Shown one piece after another: positions 35,001-40,774 of a stretch of DNA of 64,000 nt. The position numbers and the translations under genes are program-made. Each line of letters begins with the position of its first letter. Within the stretch, counting starts at the first letter, position 1. A model generated the notes under the pieces. That model saw only the letters and a program-made list of their open reading frames with translations. It ran no database searches and was not told where the DNA came from. This DNA comes from Lewinellaceae bacterium. GTDB lineage: Bacteria; Bacteroidota; Bacteroidia; Chitinophagales; Saprospiraceae. The DNA lies in contig JACJYL010000001.1 in assembly GCA_020636105.1 (NCBI GenBank), positions 496,001 through 560,000 on the forward strand. The letters run 5' to 3'.

Positions 35001-36257
35001 TCCGCCCCTAAGGAAATCCCGGCCTTTGTAGATCATGAACAACTTGAAAAAGTTCTTTTTAACCTTCTTTCCAATGCTTTCAAATTTACCAAAGACGGGG
35101 GATCCATTTCCGTCGATATCCAGGAAAATGATTTCATTTATCTTTCTGTTTCGGATACCGGGATGGGAATCCCCGCAAATGAATTGGAGAATATTTTTGA
35201 AAGGTTCTACCAGGTTGAAAAAAATATCGACCGTTCCAGAAGAGGAGGTACAGGAATAGGTTTGTCCCTGGCAAAAATGATTGTGGAAAAACATCACGGA
35301 AAAATTGAAGTAGAAAGTACAGAAGGGGTAGGGACTACCTTTCGGATCAGGATCCTAAAAGGAAAAGATCATTTTACGGACAGTGAATTGCTTCCCGGTG
35401 AGAAGGAAGATCATACCAACTCAACATCAGGGTTTATTTTTCCTGAGCCACCGTCAGAATTATCTGAAATTACGATGGAAATGGATAAATCTAAAAATGG
35501 CAACAGCAATAAGCCGGGAATCCTGATCGTAGAAGACAATCCCGATGTCCGTGCCTATCTGCGTGAAAACCTGGAGCATGATTATAAAATAAGTGAAGCT
35601 TCTGACGGGCAGGAAGGGCTGGAAAAAGCACTCGCAGAACCGCCATCACTTATTCTTGCCGACATTGCCATGCCTAGAATGGACGGAATTGAAATGTGTG
35701 CCAGGATAAAATCCAATATTGTAACCTGCCATGTACCAGTCATATTACTCACCGCACGAACCTCCCTTATTTTTAAAGTGGACGGACTGGAAACCGGGGC
35801 CGATGATTATGTAACCAAGCCCTTTCATATGCGGCTGCTGGTCACTCGTATCAAAAACCTGATCGATAGCAGGAATGTGCTTCGGGAACATTTTGCCAAA
35901 AATTTTGACCTGAGCCCTTCGGGAGTGGTGCTGAATTCCATGGATGAAAAATTGCTCTCCCAGATCAAGATCGTGGTAGAAAAACATATTGATGACAGCG
36001 ATTTTTCAGTAGATCAACTGGCCTCCGCCCTGCAAATGAGCCGAATGCAGTTGTATCGAAAACTAAAATCGCTCACCGGAAAATCTCCCAATCACATTAT
36101 TCGGAGCTTCAGATTGCTGAGGGCGGCGCAGTTGCTGGAATCCGGGCAATACAATGTTTCGGACGTAACCTACCTGGTGGGCTATAATGACCTCAAATCT
36201 TTCCGCGATCAGTTCAAAAAAGAATTCGGTATGAGTCCTTCCAGGTATCATAAATAA
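32043..36257 (+). CDS. Hybrid two-component system regulator (HTCS) of the mannan PUL
   Basis: A 1404-aa inner-membrane sensor and transcription factor in one chain. In order: signal peptide; periplasmic two-component-propeller repeats (about 25-720; recurrent LWIGTxxGLN blocks); a Y_Y_Y domain (about 755-825); one transmembrane helix (about 838-858, WAYVLYGMVAAWLIYIG); a HisKA domain with phospho-acceptor His895 in NLSHEFRTPL; an ATPase domain (DTGMGIP, GTGIGLSL); a receiver domain (from about 1159, ILIVEDN; phospho-acceptor Asp1207 in LADIAMPRMDG); and an AraC-type helix-turn-helix (about 1305-1404, FRDQFKKEFGMSPSRY). Such regulators sense a PUL-specific oligosaccharide and activate the PUL. 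The gene follows the epimerase by 81 bases and has its own candidate promoter. Confidence 0.95.
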   Translation: MINYRNLILFMICAPVFLFAQDKGIKFQFEKLPSEIGFPNSGVNDIVEDHLGFLWIATWAGLAKYDGYSVKMYRQQPGNTNGIKSNKITEIFEDSKGNLWIGTSYSGFYRYDREQDTFKQFCRDPKDMNSLSNDNVSAILEDKNGIFWIGTERGLNRFDPESGNYIHYLNDPTDTRSLSHDFVYSLAQTADGSIWVGTEEGLNRLVQKGSKEYFIRYDLAPARAVDEIYLSHNFIFKIIPSKYQRDVFWICTSIGLKKIHYSATDPAYLEYDYYGHEMGNPNSLSHPFVSDILEEDSSLVWVSTYNGVNLLNTKTGYNRCFTAVKNDPNSLSNNVVMSLSKDRTNNLWIGLDKGVNKLNLNAKAFQLIHPETKDNAGSSITCITPAVSRPGVWVGSRGGGLNFLALDADNNLTSTSRNYQFDVSKMQDLTGFVFDLLLDKDGWLWIATDGAGVIRIKEDQIPKQGEVVKNLQQFTTSDQQLGDNYVMSLLQTTSDDIWLGYWDKGLDRYDAATGTFYHYLLTRDLDINFQLYPIVHLIETIENGQAFIWVGTRGGGVYKLKFDKISNALELVEWFRSEGGQEGNLSNDFINDFYIDTNEQLWVGTDNGLNLLDSKTGKFTSFYEKDGLSSGTIQSILQDFSGKIWVSTQQGISYFNFVEGKMAIKNFDGFNGLQDNYYNDDAGYITDSGQLIFGGVNGLSAFNPNNIHLDTIAPRIVISDFKLSNRSVGIGETRNGHVILNKSISETLELKLSHKEKVVSFEFTGLHFGEPKKIQYAYQLIGFDPDWVYTDATQRTAHYTNLPYKEFVFMVKAANGDGAWSEPAELKLVINPPFWLTGWAYVLYGMVAAWLIYIGIRLTKLRAEFRHNLELERVEREKLEEVNWLKLQFFTNLSHEFRTPLTLIISPLEQFLQQPIDKKMHQIFSRMYYNANRLLTLINQLLDIRKNEAGLMNLHVGEKDLVEFSKEIILSFKYLAKQRNIKLTFDSAPKEIPAFVDHEQLEKVLFNLLSNAFKFTKDGGSISVDIQENDFIYLSVSDTGMGIPANELENIFERFYQVEKNIDRSRRGGTGIGLSLAKMIVEKHHGKIEVESTEGVGTTFRIRILKGKDHFTDSELLPGEKEDHTNSTSGFIFPEPPSELSEITMEMDKSKNGNSNKPGILIVEDNPDVRAYLRENLEHDYKISEASDGQEGLEKALAEPPSLILADIAMPRMDGIEMCARIKSNIVTCHVPVILLTARTSLIFKVDGLETGADDYVTKPFHMRLLVTRIKNLIDSRNVLREHFAKNFDLSPSGVVLNSMDEKLLSQIKIVVEKHIDDSDFSVDQLASALQMSRMQLYRKLKSLTGKSPNHIIRSFRLLRAAQLLESGQYNVSDVTYLVGYNDLKSFRDQFKKEFGMSPSRYHK

Positions 36258-36631
36258 TCATTTTTTTGAATTAAGCCGTACTTTAACCAATTCATCCTGG
36301 TTTCTTTGAAATACCTGCTATTTTTCCGAAGGAAATCCATGTCAAAAACAATGGATGAAATCCATTGAGAAGAGAATAAGCACTGCCAACCCCGAAGCGG
36401 GTTGAATGGATGTTCGTAATCAAAAGCAAATTTAAACACGCTCTAATTTACTTTGGTCCTTAATAATTTTGACCGCATTCCATTTTCAAAAAATTTCCTG
36501 CACAGGCCGATTGGCCTAAAAGGTCCAATTGGCACCCGATCAACATTTACCCCCTTTTTTTGAATAAAACACCTCTGACCGGTTATTTTCATCTTGGTTA
36601 AGTTTGAACCAATGAATTAAAATGTTCTGCG
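36258..36631. other. Intergenic region before the distal GH5 gene
   Basis: A 374-base gap. A small GC hairpin at 36386-36409 (CAACCC / GGGTTG with a 6-base loop) has no T-run and resembles short palindromes scattered in Bacteroidota genomes. The candidate HTCS site and -7 element lie near the 3' end (36549-36606). No gene is seen. Confidence 0.5.
36549..36606 (+). promoter_or_regulatory. Candidate HTCS operator plus -7 element of the distal GH5 promoter
   Basis: ACCCCCT (36549-36555) begins a block TACCCCCTTTTTTTGAA that matches 16 of 17 bases of the block upstream of susC. A degenerate second half, CACCTCT (36570-36576), has the same 21-base offset. The -7 element TAAGTTTG (36599-36606) starts 50 bases after the first repeat, against 49 at susC. 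This suggests shared activation by the HTCS. Confidence 0.62.
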
Positions 36632-37714
36632 ATGAAAAAATTCAATTGTGTTCTCCTGTTAGTCTTTGGCCTAAGCCAGATTTTTCCTGTTTTCAGCCAG
36701 GATCATTTTTTTGATACTGACCGGGCAGATTGGTGGAATGAAGAATGGATTCCTGCCTACCAAATTAAATCAACCGCCCTGGATATGGATTTCATCCGGG
36801 TAAAAAAGAACAAATTGGTCAATGAAAATGACGAGATACTGGTTTTTAAAGGATTATCCATTGCGGACCCCGATAAAATAGTTAAAGATGGCCGTTGGAG
36901 CAAAGCGCATTTTGAAGTCATCAAAAGTTGGGGGGCAACCCTGGTCAGAATTCCTGTTCACCCTTTGGCGCTGCGGCAAAGAGGGATAAAAAATTATCTA
37001 AAATTACTCGACCAGGCTGTAGATTGGTGTAGCGAACTGGGCATTTATGTCATTATCGACTGGCACAGTATTGGAAACCTTCAAATGGAGATGTTCCAGC
37101 ATGACATCTATGAAACGACCAAAAGAGAGACCTACTATTTCTGGAAAACCATCGCCAGGCATTATAAAGATATTCCTACGGTAGCTTTTTATGAAATCTA
37201 TAATGAACCAACGGTTTTCAATGGAACCCTGGGCAGTTGTACCTGGGAGGAATGGAAAAAAATAGCAGAGGATATCATCGATATCATCTATGCACACGAT
37301 AATAAAGTGATCCCTCTCGTAGGTGGTTTTAATTGGGCTTATGACCTTAGAAATATGGAATACAACCCGATAGCGAGACCGGGAGTAGCTTATGTAACCC
37401 ATCCATATCCCGGAAAATGTGAACCTCCCCGTGAAAACCATTGGGAAGAACATTTTGGTTTTCTGACTGAAAGATATCCTATTTTAGCCACGGAACTGGG
37501 GTATTTCTTTGAAGGGGAGGAACACCTGATCGAAGACGGGACTTACCGGGAGGCTATTGTCAATTATTTTGAACAAAAAGGCATTTCCTGGTGCGCCTGG
37601 GTTTTTGATCCCAATTGGGTTCCTCAAATGATCAAAAATTACGATTACGAACCCACCCACCAGGGCGCATTTTTTAAGGAAGTAATGTTGGGGAACTACA
37701 AGTTCAGAGAGTAA
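36632..37714 (+). CDS. GH5 glycoside hydrolase (probable endo-beta-mannanase or -glucanase)
   Basis: A 360-aa secreted enzyme with a signal peptide (ends PVFSQ). The clan GH-A signature is complete: RIPVHP on strand 3, DWHSIGN on strand 4, acid/base Glu192 in YEIYNEPT, THPYPGK on strand 6, and nucleophile Glu288 in ILATELGY. There is no T9SS tail or lipobox, so it is probably periplasmic or released. Its separate promoter carries the same repeat as susC, so it is likely part of the mannan regulon and cleaves gluco- or galactomannan backbone, but the family also contains cellulases. A strong terminator follows, marking the PUL's right border. Confidence 0.88.
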   Translation: MKKFNCVLLLVFGLSQIFPVFSQDHFFDTDRADWWNEEWIPAYQIKSTALDMDFIRVKKNKLVNENDEILVFKGLSIADPDKIVKDGRWSKAHFEVIKSWGATLVRIPVHPLALRQRGIKNYLKLLDQAVDWCSELGIYVIIDWHSIGNLQMEMFQHDIYETTKRETYYFWKTIARHYKDIPTVAFYEIYNEPTVFNGTLGSCTWEEWKKIAEDIIDIIYAHDNKVIPLVGGFNWAYDLRNMEYNPIARPGVAYVTHPYPGKCEPPRENHWEEHFGFLTERYPILATELGYFFEGEEHLIEDGTYREAIVNYFEQKGISWCAWVFDPNWVPQMIKNYDYEPTHQGAFFKEVMLGNYKFRE

Positions 37715-37741
37715 AAAACTGTTTCATAAATACGATCAAGG

Positions 37742-37780
37742 CAGGATGCAGACCATTGGGTTGCATCCTGTTTTTTTTTT
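37742..37780 (+). terminator. Rho-independent terminator after GH5
   Basis: A perfect 9-bp stem (CAGGATGCA / TGCATCCTG) with an 11-base loop followed by ten T residues, 27 bases after the GH5 stop codon. Confidence 0.92.
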
Positions 37781-37820
37781 GCCTTTTTTCTTTGCTTTAG
37801 GTTTGTCCTTCAATTTTCCT

Positions 37821-37828
37821 TATTTTTG
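37821..37828 (+). promoter_or_regulatory. Candidate -7 promoter element of the arsC-like gene
   Basis: TATTTTTG matches the TAnnTTTG consensus and lies 15 bases before the ATG at 37844. A TTTG at 37802 is a weak -33 candidate with shorter spacing than usual. Its position overlaps a possible TTG start at 37826, which supports the downstream ATG as the true start. Confidence 0.45.
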
Positions 37829-37843
37829 ACCAAAACAAAAGCT

Positions 37844-38185
37844 ATGCAAATTTATCATAATCCCCGATGTGGGAAGAGCCGCCAAACCCTTGCATTATTG
37901 GAAGAAAATAACATCCACCCGGATATTATCCTTTACCTCGAAGACACTCCTTCCCGGAAAGAATTGGCCTCCTTGCTGGAAAAACTGGGAATGAAGGCTT
38001 CAGAAATTGTCAGAACGGGCGAGCAAATTTTTAAGGATAATTTTAAAGGGCGAACGATTTCAGAAGATGAATGGCTCGATATTCTTGTGGAATATCCCAA
38101 ACTGATCGAAAGACCGATTGTGGTAAAAGGAGACAAAGCTGTTTTGGGCAGACCGCCGGAAAATGTGTTGGAGTTGTTGGGGTAG
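37844..38185 (+). CDS. ArsC/Spx-family protein (arsenate reductase-like)
   Basis: A 113-aa thioredoxin-fold protein of the ArsC family. The catalytic motif YHNPRCGKSR carries the active-site Cys9, followed by the helix TLALLEENNI. The segments LASLLEKLGMKASEIVR and RPIVVKGDKAVLGRPPENV contain the arginine-rich region expected for the glutaredoxin-linked class. There are no neighbouring ars genes, so the role could be a general reductase of unknown substrate instead of arsenate resistance; many stand-alone homologues (YffB-like) are uncharacterised. The ATG at 37844 is chosen over a TTG at 37826. Confidence 0.82.
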   Translation: MQIYHNPRCGKSRQTLALLEENNIHPDIILYLEDTPSRKELASLLEKLGMKASEIVRTGEQIFKDNFKGRTISEDEWLDILVEYPKLIERPIVVKGDKAVLGRPPENVLELLG

Positions 38186-38191
38186 AGGTTT

Positions 38192-38248
38192 GTTACTGGT
38201 TACTGGTTACTTGTTACTGGTTACTTGTTTCTCGTTGCTGGTTGACTT
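38192..38248 (+). repeat. Short tandem repeat, 7-bp unit (GTTACTG)
   Basis: Seven consecutive 7-base units with consensus GTTACTK run from 38192 to 38240, followed by a degenerate eighth (GTTGACTT). It starts seven bases after the arsC-like stop codon and ends shortly before the miaA stop codon on the other strand. Confidence 0.85.
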
Positions 38249-38274
38249 GTTAAAATATAGCTTGACCTGAAAAA

Positions 38275-39423
38275 TTATTTTCCCATTTCTTCCCTCAATA
38301 ACCTGGCTTCGTGGTTTAAAATCGTCTCCAGTTGCTGATCCCCCTCAAGTATCACCGGGTTGTACCAAACCGTTTTTTTGGGATGTATTTCAAAGGCCAG
38401 ATAGGCCTTTAGGCTTGATTGGTTAAAGGCTGCGAGTACTTTAGTGTTTTGGGGGAACATTGTGTAGACTTCAATGCCTAATGCCGCAGAAGGCATTATT
38501 GCAAGTCTTAACTTTTCCTGCACCACGAGGCTAATGTAATCAAAAGCCATTTCTGTTTCCTCCGGTCGGAAATGCTTCCAGAAGCCATCCCTTCGCATCC
38601 AGGTGATCTGCCTTTTGGCATAACGCCTTGAATTTTGTTTGATCAGTTCCACAGCCTTTTCAAGGGAAAGTTTTGCTTCAAAATGAGCTATGAGCTCCTG
38701 ATAACCTACCGTTTGAAGCCCATTCAGGTGCTTTTCGGCCAGAAGGCAATTTACTTCTTCCAGCAGTCCGGCGGCCATCATACCATCCACCCGGGTATTG
38801 ATGCGTTGGTAAAGCACCTCACGAGTATGATGCATTTGCAGGAAAATGGGCTTGAATGATCGCTCCGGGTTTTTCCCTTTACGGAAAGAGGAGAAAGGTT
38901 TTGCTGTAGCACGGATGACTTCAATGGCGCGCATCAGTCGATGGGGGTTTTGCAAGTCTACTTGCTCATAATATTCCGGATCACCGGTTTTTAATGCTTC
39001 CTGTAAATACCCGATCCCTTTTTCCTCAAAATCTGCTTCAACTTGTTTTCTGATTCGTTCGGGCACTTCAGGAAATGCATCCAGTCCAAAACAAACCGCA
39101 TTGATAAATAAGCCACTTCCACCACTCATCACCACATAATCCCGTGTCCTGAAAAGATCTTCCAGTAAAACCAGGGCCTCCTTTTCAAAATCGCCCACAC
39201 TATAATCATCCTCAATGCTGAGACTGTTTATAAAATGGTGTTTTACCTGAGCCTGTTCCTCTAATGTTGGCTTAGCGGTCCCAATAGTCATCTCCCGGTA
39301 AAACTGGCGACTGTCACACGAAACGATCTCCGTCTGATAATGCCGGGCCAGTTCGATGGCAAAGGATGTCTTGCCACTTGCCGTAGGGCCTCCGAGAACG
39401 ATTAAGTATTTGTTTGCAGACAT
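38275..39423 (-). CDS. miaA: tRNA dimethylallyltransferase (MiaA) with C-terminal extension
   Basis: MiaA transfers the dimethylallyl group to adenosine 37 of tRNAs that read UNN codons. The P-loop GGPTASGKT (residues 11-19), DSRQFYREM, GGSGLFINAV, the RLMRAIEV segment and the YAKRQITWMRRD tRNA-contact region are all present. The canonical enzyme would end near residue 305, but the frame continues for about 78 residues (VYTMFPQNTKVLAAF, KTVWYNPVILEGDQ, HEARLLREEMGK) with no stop. The extension reads as an independent small alpha/beta domain that I do not recognise. Core function is secure; the tail's role is unknown. Confidence 0.93.
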   Translation of the reverse strand: MSANKYLIVLGGPTASGKTSFAIELARHYQTEIVSCDSRQFYREMTIGTAKPTLEEQAQVKHHFINSLSIEDDYSVGDFEKEALVLLEDLFRTRDYVVMSGGSGLFINAVCFGLDAFPEVPERIRKQVEADFEEKGIGYLQEALKTGDPEYYEQVDLQNPHRLMRAIEVIRATAKPFSSFRKGKNPERSFKPIFLQMHHTREVLYQRINTRVDGMMAAGLLEEVNCLLAEKHLNGLQTVGYQELIAHFEAKLSLEKAVELIKQNSRRYAKRQITWMRRDGFWKHFRPEETEMAFDYISLVVQEKLRLAIMPSAALGIEVYTMFPQNTKVLAAFNQSSLKAYLAFEIHPKKTVWYNPVILEGDQQLETILNHEARLLREEMGK

Positions 39424-39556
39424 AAGGCGAAGATAGGAAAAATGAAATACCCGGATTTCGAAAATGAACGAAATTGTCTATTCGACAATTTATTTTCGAA
39501 ATGGGTGTTTCAAATACCCGAAAATCAAAAAACATTTCATCCCCTTTAAACAAAAT

Positions 39557-39600
39557 CTAAGACCAGGCAAGATCTTCTATATGAATCCAGCTGACAAATT
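39557..39600 (-). pseudogene. Short remnant of a TIGR01777 paralogue
   Basis: On the minus strand this reads FVSWIHIEDLA followed by WS and a stop. The first eleven residues match the neighbouring TIGR01777 gene at 40076-40042 (32 of 35 bases, all three differences synonymous), and WS-stop matches that gene's own C-terminus. It looks like a second copy with most of the 3' half deleted and a stop codon where the intact gene has Gln (TAA against CAA) just before the matching block. Confidence 0.6.
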
Positions 39601-39693
39601 ACCTCCTTTCGCCTTCTTCATTCTGCGATTCTGCCAGATTTAGCTCAAACTCCTTGAACTCTCCCGACCTGCGGTACGCAATTTCGCTGCGCT

Positions 39694-39729
39694 CAACTTG
39701 AACAATTTGAACAACTTGAACCATTTGAA
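39694..39729. repeat. Four tandem 9-bp repeats (CAAYTTGAA)
   Basis: Units CAACTTGAA, CAATTTGAA, CAACTTGAA and CCATTTGAA follow each other without gaps, just downstream of the TIGR01777 stop codon. Confidence 0.8.
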
Positions 39730-39741
39730 CCCCTCACCCCC

Positions 39742-40668
39742 CTAAGACCACCCCCGCGTCAAATCCAACAATGCCCGCTCCAGTTTAGGAAATTTGAATT
39801 CAAAACCTTCCGCAGGCAGCCTGCTGGAAACTACTTTTCTACTTTTAAGCAACAATTCCGTTTCGGTACGAATGAAAAAGGCGCCTATCTCTAATATCCA
39901 GGCCGGAGCCGGAATGCCGATCACATGCCCAGTAACCTTTCGAAGCGTTTTCATAAAATCAATGTTGCGGACAGGGTAGGGGGCTGCCCCGTTGATCACG
40001 CCTTCAATATTTTCTTCCTCAATGATCCATTCAATGATCCGGGCAAGATCTTCGATGTGGATCCAGCTGACAAATTGCTGGCCATCACCTTGCCGGCCTC
40101 CTAATGTCAATCGGGTGAGCCAGCGCATAGGGACAAGTGCACCGCCATCTCTGCCCAGGGTAATGGCGGAACGAAGGGCAATTCTCCTCGTTTGAGGGGT
40201 ATCGGTTTTAAAAAATTCATCCTCCCATTGACGGCAGACCCTTACGGAAAATCCTTCTCCAGGCTGACCATTGATTTCATCATTTGGACTTTCCTCGGTA
40301 GTGTGACGGTAAATGGTGGCTGAAGCCGCATTGATCCAGACTTCAGGTGGTTTTGTACATTCTGCGATGGCTTGACCGATGGCTCTGGTGGAAAGGATTC
40401 GACTGTTGAGAATAGCTTCTTTATTGGCAGGAGTGTAACGGCAATCGACGCTTTTACCGCTCAGGTTGATGACGGCTTTTGCATTTTCCAGGAGAGTCGT
40501 CCATGGTCCGGGGTTAAGACCGTCCCAAAACACCTGATTTATGCCGGGTTGAGATTTTTTGGGGTTGCGGCTAAGGATGATTATGGAGTAATTCCTTTTG
40601 GCAAAGTATTCCGCCAGGTATTTCCCAATGAACCCGTTGCCGCCTGCTATAACTATCTTTTGTTCCAT
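39742..40668 (-). CDS. TIGR01777 family NAD-dependent epimerase/dehydratase-like protein
   Basis: A 308-aa cytoplasmic protein of the extended short-chain dehydrogenase superfamily, in the TIGR01777 (YfcH/SulA-like) group. The Rossmann motif GGNGFIGKYL is at residues 9-18, followed by ILSRNP, INLSGKSVDCRYT and VSWIHIEDLARI, and a C-terminal DUF1731-like segment (PAPAWILEIGAFFIRTETELLLKSRKV). The biochemical role of the family is not established; a link to division was proposed for distant cyanobacterial and plant members. A 42-bp perfect palindrome lies 29 bases upstream of its start codon. Confidence 0.85.
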   Translation of the reverse strand: MEQKIVIAGGNGFIGKYLAEYFAKRNYSIIILSRNPKKSQPGINQVFWDGLNPGPWTTLLENAKAVINLSGKSVDCRYTPANKEAILNSRILSTRAIGQAIAECTKPPEVWINAASATIYRHTTEESPNDEINGQPGEGFSVRVCRQWEDEFFKTDTPQTRRIALRSAITLGRDGGALVPMRWLTRLTLGGRQGDGQQFVSWIHIEDLARIIEWIIEEENIEGVINGAAPYPVRNIDFMKTLRKVTGHVIGIPAPAWILEIGAFFIRTETELLLKSRKVVSSRLPAEGFEFKFPKLERALLDLTRGWS

Positions 40669-40697
40669 TGTTGTGATTTTGAAACAAAGATAATGGT

Positions 40698-40739
40698 TTA
40701 TTTCATAACTTTCAATAATTATTGAAAGTTATGAAATAA
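40698..40739. promoter_or_regulatory. 42-bp perfect palindrome
   Basis: Each arm is 21 bases with no loop and no mismatch (centre between 40718 and 40719; left arm starts TTATTTCATAACTTT). It lies between the 3' end of the large T9SS protein gene and the start of the TIGR01777 gene, both leftward. It contains little GC, so it is a weaker terminator than the others in this window and could be an operator; a terminator role is not excluded. Confidence 0.7.
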
Positions 40740-40774
40740 TTTGTTTTGTAAGAAAATGCAGTAGGGTAAGCTGC

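Larger units (their letters stand above)
39424..39741. other. Intergenic region with hairpin, gene remnant and 9-bp repeats
   Basis: The 318-base gap between miaA and the TIGR01777 gene holds three separate structures: a nested hairpin at 39456-39501 (outer arms TTTCGAAAAT / ATTTTCGAAA, inner arms AAATTGTC / GACAATTT), a remnant of a TIGR01777-type gene at 39557-39600, and four 9-base repeats at 39694-39729. No intact gene is seen. Confidence 0.7.

Noticed and set aside
36386..36409. Terminator after the HTCS gene
   Set aside because: The hairpin has no T-run and lies 130 bases past the stop codon; a dispersed palindrome is more likely.
38192..38248. CRISPR-like repeat array
   Set aside because: The units are only 7 bases with no spacers, and no cas genes are present.
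39424..39741. Insertion sequence remnant between miaA and the TIGR01777 gene
   Set aside because: No transposase-like frame, terminal inverted repeats or target duplications were found; the similarity is to the neighbouring gene.
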